DNA from: Flavobacteriaceae bacterium
GTDB taxonomy: Bacteria; Bacteroidota; Bacteroidia; Flavobacteriales; Flavobacteriaceae
Assembly (NCBI GenBank): GCA_947461915.1
Contig: CANHNG010000093.1
Location: 1 to 7,013 of the forward strand
Direction of reading: 5' to 3'
DNA: 7,013 nt
Below the pieces are notes generated by a model. That model was not told where the DNA came from. It saw nothing but the letters and a program-made list of their open reading frames with translations, and searched no databases. Shown here piece after piece: positions 1 to 5,951 of the stretch. The number at the start of each line of letters is the position of its first letter. Position 1 is the stretch's first letter. Both the position numbers and the translations under genes were made by a program.

Positions 1-704
1 AATATATAGGGTATTTGCCCGAAGAACGCGGTTTGTACAAAACCATGAAAGTGGGAGAGCAATGTTTGTACTTGGCACAAATGAAAGGACTTTCCAAAGC
101 CGAAGCCAAAAAACAATTGGAATATTGGTTTGAAAGACTCGAAATTCAAGGGTGGTGGAATAAGAAAATCCAAGAACTATCTAAGGGAATGGCACAGAAA
201 GTGCAGTTTGTGGTTTGTGTTTTGCATAAGCCAAAATTACTGATTTTCGATGAGCCATTTTCGGGGTTCGATCCAGTTAATGCCAACATAATTAAAGACG
301 AAATTCTGGAATTGAGAAAACAGGGTTCTACCATAATTTTCTCCACGCACCGTATGGAAAGCGTCGAAGAATTGTGCGACCACATTGCCTTAATTCATAA
401 ATCGAACAAACTCATTGAAGGAAGATTAGACGATGTGAAGCAGAAATTTAGAACCAACAGTTTTGAAGTGGGCATTTTATCTGATAATATTGAAGGGTTG
501 ATGTATGATATTACCCAGAAATTTAAAGTGGGTCAAACGAATTTTAAATCGCTCAACAATGAATTGAAACTCGAAATCCAACTCGGAAACGCAACGCCAA
601 ATGAATTGCTCAACATCCTCACCCAAAGAGGACAAGTAACCCATTTTGTGGAAAAGATCCCAAGCGTCACGGATATTTTTATTCAAACGGTAAGCGAAAA
701 ATAA
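1..704 (+). CDS. ABC transporter ATP-binding protein (NatA/EcsA-like), 5'-partial
   Basis: This is the ATPase subunit of an ABC-2 type exporter; it would sit on the cytoplasmic face of the membrane and power the permease encoded next. The frame is open from base 3 and reads IGYLPEERGLYKTMKV at the left edge, the usual stretch after the Q-loop, so the true start and Walker A lie upstream. A TTG at 15 should not be taken as the start. Counting from base 15, I see the ABC signature as LSKGM (residues 55-59, a common variant of LSGGQ in this subfamily), Walker B LLIFDEP (75-81), the D-loop SGFD (83-86) and the switch histidine in STHRM (H112). Residues from about 120 to 229 match the DUF4162-type C-terminal extension found on such ATPases. 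The permease begins 50 bp downstream on the same strand, so the two are very likely co-transcribed. The substrate cannot be read from the sequence; Na+ or drug export is only the family precedent. Confidence 0.93.
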   Translation, partial: YIGYLPEERGLYKTMKVGEQCLYLAQMKGLSKAEAKKQLEYWFERLEIQGWWNKKIQELSKGMAQKVQFVVCVLHKPKLLIFDEPFSGFDPVNANIIKDEILELRKQGSTIIFSTHRMESVEELCDHIALIHKSNKLIEGRLDDVKQKFRTNSFEVGILSDNIEGLMYDITQKFKVGQTNFKSLNNELKLEIQLGNATPNELLNILTQRGQVTHFVEKIPSVTDIFIQTVSEK

Positions 705-754
705 TTTTATATGACCTATAAACGTATAACCTTTCTAAACTTATAACACTTTTA

Positions 755-2071
755 ATGAGCATTATATCACTAATAATAAAAAGAGAATTTGTCGCCAAAG
801 TGCGGAATAAATCTTTTATTGTAATGACTTTTTTAAGTCCCTTACTTTTTGTGGGGATAGCTGCTTTCGTGGGCTATTTGAGCACGATGAAAGCGGATAC
901 AAAACGAGTTGCCATTCACGATGAAACTGGTTTATTTGTTAATGAATTCAAGGTGCTAAACAGCAAGAACGGCGAATATGTTTACCATGATTTATCCGCT
1001 ATTGATGTGAAATTCTTGAAAGACAGCATCACAAACGAAAACTATGAAGGACTGCTTTATATCCCGAAAGTGAATAATCCTAAGGATTTAGAAAATAAAA
1101 TACAATTTATATCAAACGAAAGTCCCAGCATCTCTTTTGTCGAAAATATACAAGAGATTGTTGCAAAAAAACTAACAAAAGATAACTTCGAAAAAGCCAA
1201 ATTGGACACCTTGGCAATTAAAAATGCCGAAGCCAAAGTGAGTATCAACCTCGCAAAAGCAACAGGCGAAGAAAGCGTGAAAGGACTCAATGAAATCAAA
1301 ATTGCTATCGGTGGTGCTTTTGGATACCTAATCATGATGTTCATTATTATTTATGGCAATATGGTGATGCGCAGCGTCATCGAAGAAAAGACAAATCGCA
1401 TTGTCGAAATCATAATTTCATCGGTAAAACCCTTTCAGTTGATGATGGGAAAAATTGTAGGGACGGCATTAGCCGGCTTGCTGCAATTTCTTATTTGGAC
1501 GGTTATCGGGTTAATATTAATGTTTGCCGCTTCCACATTTTTTGGCATTGACGCCAGTCCAGCGGCAAAAATCCCACCTTCGATGGTTCAAGCTACCAAT
1601 CAAGAATTTGCTGCAACAGCACAAATTTATATAAAGGAATTATGGGGGTTGCCTATTGCCACAATCCTTATAAGTTTTGTGGTTTACTTCATAGGAGGTT
1701 ACTTTTTGTATAGTTCTTTTTATGCGTCAATAGGGGCTGCAGTTGATAGTGAAACCGATTCACAACAGTTTCTTTTGCCTATTATTACGCCGTTAATCTT
1801 GGCGGTTTATATCGGATTTTTTACGGTAATCAATGACCCTCACGGAACAATTGCTACTGTGTTTTCTATGATTCCCCTAACGTCTCCCATAGTAATGTTG
1901 ATGCGAATTCCATTTGGCGTACCTTGGTGGCAACTAGTGATGTCTGTCACGTTACTTTTTGTAACTTTCCTTTTTGTGGTTTGGTTTGCTGCAAAAATAT
2001 ACCGAGTGGGAATATTAATGTATGGTAAAAAACCAACGTGGAAAGAATTGTATAAATGGATGAAATATTAA
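755..2071 (+). CDS. ABC-2 type transporter permease (NatB/YhaP-like)
   Basis: This is the membrane subunit pairing with the upstream ATPase. It has 438 residues. One N-terminal helix (about 21-43) is followed by a hydrophilic, probably extracytoplasmic domain (about 44-182). Six further hydrophobic segments follow, near 185-207, 237-262, 300-325, 338-360, 364-384 and 390-414. After the second helix comes VIEEKTNRIVEIIISSVKP (208-226), the conserved cytoplasmic coupling stretch of ABC-2 permeases of the NatB/YhaP group (ABC2_membrane_3 type). The protein ends with a conserved-looking basic/aromatic tail (YRVGILMYGKKPTW and onward). The ATG at 755 gives MSIISLIIKREF, a typical amphipathic N-terminus for the family, and I see no better start upstream. 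There is no Shine-Dalgarno box; the leader is AT-rich, as usual in Bacteroidota. Na+/drug/lipid export are family possibilities; the substrate is unknown. Confidence 0.93.
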   Translation: MSIISLIIKREFVAKVRNKSFIVMTFLSPLLFVGIAAFVGYLSTMKADTKRVAIHDETGLFVNEFKVLNSKNGEYVYHDLSAIDVKFLKDSITNENYEGLLYIPKVNNPKDLENKIQFISNESPSISFVENIQEIVAKKLTKDNFEKAKLDTLAIKNAEAKVSINLAKATGEESVKGLNEIKIAIGGAFGYLIMMFIIIYGNMVMRSVIEEKTNRIVEIIISSVKPFQLMMGKIVGTALAGLLQFLIWTVIGLILMFAASTFFGIDASPAAKIPPSMVQATNQEFAATAQIYIKELWGLPIATILISFVVYFIGGYFLYSSFYASIGAAVDSETDSQQFLLPIITPLILAVYIGFFTVINDPHGTIATVFSMIPLTSPIVMLMRIPFGVPWWQLVMSVTLLFVTFLFVVWFAAKIYRVGILMYGKKPTWKELYKWMKY

Positions 2072-2106
2072 AGTTTATTCGTTTGACTGATTAACCAAAA
2101 AAACAA

Positions 2107-3270
2107 ATGAGCAAAATACTTATCATAGAAGATGAAGCAGCCATTCGAAGAGTGCTTACCAAAATACTTTCTGAAGAAAGCGACGCTTATATTGTAGAAG
2201 ATGCAGAAGACGGAATTCAAGGATTGGAGAAAATAAAAAACAATGATTACGACCTTGTGTTGTGCGACATAAAAATGCCCAAAATGGATGGAGTCGAAGT
2301 GCTCGAAGCCGTAAAAAAAATAAAACCAGAAATTCCGATGGTAATGATTTCCGGACACGGTGATATGGAAACTGCCATTCAAACGATGCGTTTAGGAGCG
2401 TTTGATTACATCTCAAAACCACCGGATTTGAATCGATTGTTGAACACGGTTCGCAATGCTTTGGATAAAAAACAACTCGTTGTCGAGAACAAAATTCTTA
2501 AGAAAAAAGTCAGTAAGAATTACGATATGATTGGTGAAAGTGAAGCTATTAATCGCATCAAATTGATGATTGATAAAGTGGCCCAAACCGAGGCTAGGGT
2601 ATTGATTACGGGGCCAAACGGAACAGGGAAAGAACTCGTTGCCCATCAATTGCACGAAAAAAGCCAAAGGGCCAATTTCCCTTTAATCGAAGTGAATTGT
2701 GCCGCAATTCCAAGTGAATTGATAGAAAGTGAATTGTTTGGTCACGTGAAAGGTGCTTTTACCTCTGCGGTGAAAGACCGTGCAGGAAAGTTTGAAGCGG
2801 CTGACAAAGGAGCTATTTTCTTGGATGAAATTGGCGACATGAGTCTTTCGGCTCAAGCCAAAGTGTTGCGTGCTTTACAGGAAAATGTAATTACCCGAGT
2901 TGGCGCCGACAAAGATATTAAAGTCGATGTTCGCGTCATTGCAGCAACGAATAAAGACTTGAAAAAGGAAATTGCCGAAGGCCGTTTCCGTGAGGATTTG
3001 TACCATCGTTTAGCCGTAATCCTGATTAATGTCCCTTCGTTGAACGAAAGAAGAAACGATATTCCGCTGTTGATTTCACATTTTGCCGAAAAAATAGCTT
3101 CAGAACAAGGAACTGCCGTAAAATATTTTTCGAAACAAGCGGTCAAATTGCTGCAGGAATACGATTGGACGGGAAATATTCGTGAATTACGAAATGTGGT
3201 AGAGCGACTGATTATCCTTGGCGGAAGCGAGATTTCAGAAAGTGATGTACAATTGTTCGCAAGCAAATAA
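2107..3270 (+). CDS. NtrC-family response regulator, GAFTSA variant without DNA-binding domain
   Basis: A two-domain cytoplasmic regulator of 387 residues. The receiver domain (about 1-120) has the acidic pair E9/D10, phospho-acceptor D54 (LVLCDIKMP), S82 and K104, so it should be phosphorylated by a histidine kinase; none is encoded in this window. A charged linker (120-137) leads to the AAA+ domain (about 141-370): Walker A GPNGTGKE (169-176), Walker B GAIFLDEIGD (235-244), the sensor I-region ATN (280-282), FREDLYHRL (294-302) with the arginine-finger region, and sensor II GNIRELRN (356-363). Two departures from NtrC are visible. The L1 loop that contacts sigma-54 reads GAFTSA (216-221) rather than GAFTGA, and the protein stops about 25 residues after sensor II, so the usual Fis-type helix-turn-helix is missing (typical NtrC is about 470 residues). 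It may act from solution, or not through sigma-54. It lies 35 bp after the permease, possibly in the same transcript. Confidence 0.93.
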   Translation: MSKILIIEDEAAIRRVLTKILSEESDAYIVEDAEDGIQGLEKIKNNDYDLVLCDIKMPKMDGVEVLEAVKKIKPEIPMVMISGHGDMETAIQTMRLGAFDYISKPPDLNRLLNTVRNALDKKQLVVENKILKKKVSKNYDMIGESEAINRIKLMIDKVAQTEARVLITGPNGTGKELVAHQLHEKSQRANFPLIEVNCAAIPSELIESELFGHVKGAFTSAVKDRAGKFEAADKGAIFLDEIGDMSLSAQAKVLRALQENVITRVGADKDIKVDVRVIAATNKDLKKEIAEGRFREDLYHRLAVILINVPSLNERRNDIPLLISHFAEKIASEQGTAVKYFSKQAVKLLQEYDWTGNIRELRNVVERLIILGGSEISESDVQLFASK

Positions 3271-3276
3271 AATTAA

Positions 3277-3350
3277 TTTAAAGATTTAAAGATTCGATTT
3301 GAGTATTCAATCTTTCAATCATTAAATTTTTTAATCTTTCAATCTTAAAA
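3277..3350 (+). repeat. AT-rich imperfect inverted repeat before the DEAD-like gene
   Basis: The 81-bp gap between the regulator and the DEAD-like gene is built from short related words. The left arm at 3277-3294 (core AAGATTTAAAGATT at 3281-3294) pairs with the right arm at 3333-3350 (core AATCTTTCAATCTT at 3333-3346); 13 of 14 core positions and 16 of 18 overall are complementary, with a loop of 38 nt. The word AATCTTTCAATC also occurs directly at 3309-3320 and 3333-3344. The right arm ends one base before the start codon at 3352, so a folded mRNA would hide the ribosome entry site. It may instead be one copy of a dispersed AT-rich intergenic repeat; the sequence alone does not decide. Confidence 0.55.
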
Positions 3351-3351
3351 G

Positions 3352-4002
3352 ATGAAATTAAAAAAAATATACGATAAGTTACAAGAAGCATTAATTGAAG
3401 ATGGTTTAACCGAAGCCAATGAAATGCAACAAGAAACATTTTCGACTTTAAAAAGTGGTGCCGATTGCATTGTTATTGCTCCAAAAGGAAGCGGGAAATC
3501 GACGACCATAGTCTTGAATGTAATTCAACAGCTAAAACAGGAAGGCGAGGAATCACCACGGGCACTGATTATTGTGGAAGACAAAACCAAGGTTCTGGAA
3601 ATGGAGGCTCTTTTCGAAAAATATGGAAAATATACTGATTTAAGAGTGTATGGTGTGCATGACAAAGGTGATATGGAATATGACAAGAATTATATTTCCA
3701 CAGGAATTGACGTTTTGATAGGAACGCCTAACAAGCTGGGTGAAATGTTTACCACGGCGGGTTATAACGTCAACCGATTGAGAATGTTCATTCTTGATGA
3801 TGCCGATCCTATTTTGAAGTTGCGTCACGAAACCAAAATTATGCGTATTTCGAATAGTATAACCAAAACCCAACGTATTATTTTCTCGGAAGTATTCTCG
3901 GAACGAATAGGAATCCTTGCAGATAAAATGTTGTTAGAGCCTTTTGAATTTGATTTTGAGGAGGAGGAAGATTTCGAAGAGGAAGCAGAAACGGAAGAAT
4001 AA
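3352..4002 (+). CDS. Solitary degenerate DEAD-box helicase-like domain protein
   Basis: A 216-residue cytoplasmic protein that aligns by eye with only the first RecA-like domain of DEAD-box RNA helicases. A Q-motif-like segment starts at G18 and ends at Q26. Motif I is APKGSGKS (43-50; the usual form is AxTGSGKT). The Ia position has lost PTRELA. Motif Ib is TPNK (125-128; usually TPGR). Motif II is DDAD (149-152; usually DEAD), and the motif III position reads SEV (179-181) instead of SAT. The second RecA domain, which carries the arginine fingers and motifs IV-VI, is absent. The C-terminal 19 residues are nearly all Glu, Asp and Phe. ATP may still be bound through K49, but the catalytic Glu is replaced by Asp, and I infer no processive unwinding. 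An RNA- or ribosome-linked accessory role is only a guess. The ATG at 3352 starts MKLKKIYDKL. A DUF2007-like gene follows after 19 bp, suggesting one transcript. Confidence 0.82.
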   Translation: MKLKKIYDKLQEALIEDGLTEANEMQQETFSTLKSGADCIVIAPKGSGKSTTIVLNVIQQLKQEGEESPRALIIVEDKTKVLEMEALFEKYGKYTDLRVYGVHDKGDMEYDKNYISTGIDVLIGTPNKLGEMFTTAGYNVNRLRMFILDDADPILKLRHETKIMRISNSITKTQRIIFSEVFSERIGILADKMLLEPFEFDFEEEEDFEEEAETEE

Positions 4003-4021
4003 TATAAAAAATAAAAATATA

Positions 4022-4240
4022 ATGGGACTAATGAAAGTGTTTTCAGGAAGTGAAATTTTAGCATTGGCTTTGCAGAAAAAAATTGAAGAAATAGGAGTGA
4101 ATACGGTTGTCAAAAACAATATACAATCGGCAAGACTAGCCGGTTTTGGTAATTTGGGACAAGCCGTAGAAGTATTCATTCAAGAAACAGATTTTGCAAA
4201 AGCAAATCCGGTAATTGAGGAATTTAGAATGAATATTTAA
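4022..4240 (+). CDS. DUF2007-like small protein (putative signal-transducing protein)
   Basis: A 72-residue protein resembling the DUF2007 family (PF09413), small single-domain proteins named as putative signal transducers, with no established biochemical role. It begins MGLMKVFSGSEILALALQKK and continues with EEIGVNTVVKNN, fitting the family pattern of a short strand, a helix that spans the residues after the first strand, and a second strand facing the bound-ligand site. The C-terminal part has AVEVFIQETDFAKANPVIEEF, a strand followed by a helix. It has no signal peptide or membrane segment. I chose the ATG at 4022, preceded by an A-rich leader; the ATG at 4031 (MKVFSG) is also possible and arguably closer to the family start. 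The frame stays open back to 3944, but that extension overlaps the previous gene and gives a Lys/Arg-rich stretch unlike the family. It sits 19 bp after the DEAD-like gene and is followed by a likely terminator. Confidence 0.8.
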   Translation: MGLMKVFSGSEILALALQKKIEEIGVNTVVKNNIQSARLAGFGNLGQAVEVFIQETDFAKANPVIEEFRMNI

Positions 4241-4250
4241 ATTAGAGACT

Positions 4251-4286
4251 ACAACATGAAAATTTCAACATAAATGTTGTTTTTTA
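4251..4286 (+). terminator. Weak intrinsic terminator with two competing hairpins
   Basis: Two copies of CAACAT (4252-4257 and 4266-4271) compete for one complementary ATGTTG (4274-4279), which is followed by six T residues (4280-4285). The distal pairing ACAACAT/ATGTTGT (4251-4257 with 4274-4280) gives 7 bp around a 16-nt loop. The proximal pairing gives 5 bp around TAAA. Its position just after the DUF2007-like stop and before a new operon suits a terminator. The stems have low GC content, so efficiency is uncertain. Confidence 0.45.
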
Positions 4287-4295
4287 TTACATTTG
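4263..4295 (+). promoter_or_regulatory. Candidate Bacteroidota-type promoter for the 5-oxoprolinase operon
   Basis: TACATTTG at 4288-4295 fits the Bacteroidota -7 element TAnnTTTG exactly. TTTC at 4263-4266, 21 nt upstream, is one base from the -33 element TTTG. Transcription would then begin near 4300-4304, leaving a leader of only about 10 nt before the ATG at 4314, or somewhat more than 20 nt if the ATG at 4326 is used. It overlaps the hairpin region of the preceding unit. This is a motif match only. Confidence 0.45.
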
Positions 4296-4313
4296 AAATA
4301 GCATAATTATTTT

Positions 4314-5951
4314 ATGGATTTAAAAATGTACTCACTTTCGGAGAATGCTATTACGCTAGAATGGGGTAACAAAATTAATTTTTCTATTTACGAAAAAATA
4401 GCAAACCTGAACACATTGCTTAATAAAAAACCTTTTTTTGGGTTTGTAGAAACCGTTCCGGCATATACGACTCTTACCATTTTCTACCAACCGGAATTGA
4501 TTTTGGATGTAGATGATAGTCCAACAGCGTTTGTAAAAAGTTATATAGAAAAATTACTCAAAGAAAGTTCCCATAAGATAGCGTTTCAAGAAAATTGCGT
4601 TACAATCCCCGTTTGTTATGATATAGAATTTGGTATTGATCTTCAATATATTGCTGAAAAAAAAGGTATTTCAATTCAAGAAGTTGTTGAACTTCATCAG
4701 CAAAAAGACTACAAAGTATTCATGATGGGTTTTTTGCCTGGCTTTTCTTATATGGGAGAAGTAGACAATAAGATTTCTACCCCCCGTAAAGCCACCCCTC
4801 GCGCTATTATAGAAGAGGGTGCTGTGGGCATAGCCGGAAACCAAACGGGTATTTATCCCTTGGCATCGCCAGGAGGTTGGCAAATTATTGGTAAAACGCC
4901 GTATTGTTTATTTGATGCCGAAAAAGAAGATCCTTTCTTTTTCAAAACGGGAGATAGAGTACGTTTTTATTCCATTTCTAAAGAAGAATTTTATAAAATT
5001 AAAAAAGAGAAAAACGTTGCCGTTACAGGTGAAGAAAATCATCCAGATGCAGTTGTGCTAAAGCCGGGTGTTTTTTCGATCTTTCAAGACAACGGCAGGA
5101 CAGGTTTTCGATCTTATGGAGTGCCATTAAGTGGAGCCATAGATGTACTTTCCCATAATATAGCAAATGCTTTGGTAGGTAATGCAAAAAATAGCGCTAC
5201 TATTGAATGTACTATGGGCGGATTAAGCATTCAGTTTAACAAAGAAACCCATATTGCAGTAACAGGTGCAGGAATTGCGTTTGTCAATGGAGAACTTATA
5301 GAATTGAATCACTCGCATTCTGTAAAGCCAACGGATATTTTAGAAGTTCGATTTAACAATCAAGGATTAAGAACCTATATTGCAGTACAAGGAGGTTTTG
5401 TTTCCAAAGTAATTATGAACAGTCGAAGTGCTTCGCCAAAGATTACGATAGGCTCTGTACTAAAAAAAGGTATGGTTTTGCGTTTTGAAAATGAGAATCA
5501 ACCCATAAAAAAAATGGATAAACTTGAACTTACTATTTTTGAACCCCATAAAATTATTAGGGTAATAGAAGGTCATGAAATAAATTGGGTAAAGGAAGAT
5601 AGTGTTCGACAATTTTATTCCCAACAATTTGTGATTAGTAATCGTTGTGATCGAATGGGTTATCATTTGCAGGGAGAACCACTTTGGCTTGATAATACTA
5701 ACGAATTAATTTCTACAGCAGTAACCAAAGGCACAATACAATTAACGCCTAGTGGACAAATAATTGTATTAATGAACGATTGCCAAACTACAGGAGGCTA
5801 CCCTAGAATAGGTCAGGTAGCGGCAGTTGATTTGCCTGTTTTGGCTCAACTAAAACCTAGTGAAACTATTGATTTTAAAAAGATTTCATTTAGTGAAGCA
5901 GAAAAATTATATGTGACACAACAAAAAATAATCGATGGGTATTTCAGTTGA
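4314..5951 (+). CDS. pxpBC: 5-oxoprolinase, fused PxpB-PxpC subunits (KipI-KipA fusion)
   Basis: Two subunits of the ATP-dependent bacterial 5-oxoprolinase (5-oxoproline + ATP + 2 H2O to glutamate + ADP + Pi; cytoplasmic) in one chain of 545 residues. Residues about 5-232 are the PxpB/KipI domain (AHS1/CT_C_D type): GFLPGFSYMGEVD (139-151), TPRKATPRA (156-164), GIAGNQTGIYP (172-182), SPGGWQIIGKTP (185-196). Residues about 247-545 are the PxpC/KipA domain (AHS2/CT_A_B, biotin-dependent carboxylase-like): PGVFSIFQDNGRTGF (251-265), SGAIDVLSHNIANALVGN (273-290), SNRCDRMGYHLQG (442-454), NDCQTTGGYPRIG (488-500). A short Lys/Glu-rich linker joins them. In E. coli and B. subtilis these are separate genes; fusions are known, and urea amidolyase carries both domains. 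No stop or frameshift separates the halves. The ATG at 4314 is one option; 4326 (MYSLSENAITLEWG) is equally credible. The sibling domains also occur in the B. subtilis sporulation-kinase inhibitor KipI/KipA pair, but pxpA beside it favours oxoprolinase. Confidence 0.93.
   Translation: MDLKMYSLSENAITLEWGNKINFSIYEKIANLNTLLNKKPFFGFVETVPAYTTLTIFYQPELILDVDDSPTAFVKSYIEKLLKESSHKIAFQENCVTIPVCYDIEFGIDLQYIAEKKGISIQEVVELHQQKDYKVFMMGFLPGFSYMGEVDNKISTPRKATPRAIIEEGAVGIAGNQTGIYPLASPGGWQIIGKTPYCLFDAEKEDPFFFKTGDRVRFYSISKEEFYKIKKEKNVAVTGEENHPDAVVLKPGVFSIFQDNGRTGFRSYGVPLSGAIDVLSHNIANALVGNAKNSATIECTMGGLSIQFNKETHIAVTGAGIAFVNGELIELNHSHSVKPTDILEVRFNNQGLRTYIAVQGGFVSKVIMNSRSASPKITIGSVLKKGMVLRFENENQPIKKMDKLELTIFEPHKIIRVIEGHEINWVKEDSVRQFYSQQFVISNRCDRMGYHLQGEPLWLDNTNELISTAVTKGTIQLTPSGQIIVLMNDCQTTGGYPRIGQVAAVDLPVLAQLKPSETIDFKKISFSEAEKLYVTQQKIIDGYFS

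Noticed and set aside
15..17. TTG at 15 as the start of the ABC ATPase gene
   Set aside because: The frame is open to the window edge and the residues before it (YIGY) belong to the conserved region, so the gene is truncated by the window and not started here.
1057..1344. Minus-strand open frame of 95 codons within the permease gene
   Set aside because: It is antisense to a strongly supported permease; its hydrophobic look comes from reading the complement of the extracytoplasmic domain and second-helix codons.
2853..3266. Minus-strand open frame of 137 codons
   Set aside because: It lies entirely antisense to the AAA+ core of the response regulator, has composition expected of a shadow frame, and shows no recognisable domain.
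3944..4021. N-terminal extension of the DUF2007-like frame by 26 residues starting at 3944
   Set aside because: It overlaps the acidic tail of the DEAD-like gene and is Lys/Arg-rich only because GAGGAGGAAG-type codons are read out of frame; the ATG at 4022 gives a family-like N-terminus.
3825..4179. Two overlapping minus-strand open frames with Ser-rich and Phe-rich products
   Set aside because: Both are complements of the Glu-rich tail and the A-rich spacer; low complexity explains them.
4314..5951. Reading the fused protein as a sporulation kinase inhibitor (KipI/KipA)
   Set aside because: The domains are homologous, but an intact pxpA directly follows and nothing indicates sporulation; 5-oxoprolinase is the better call.
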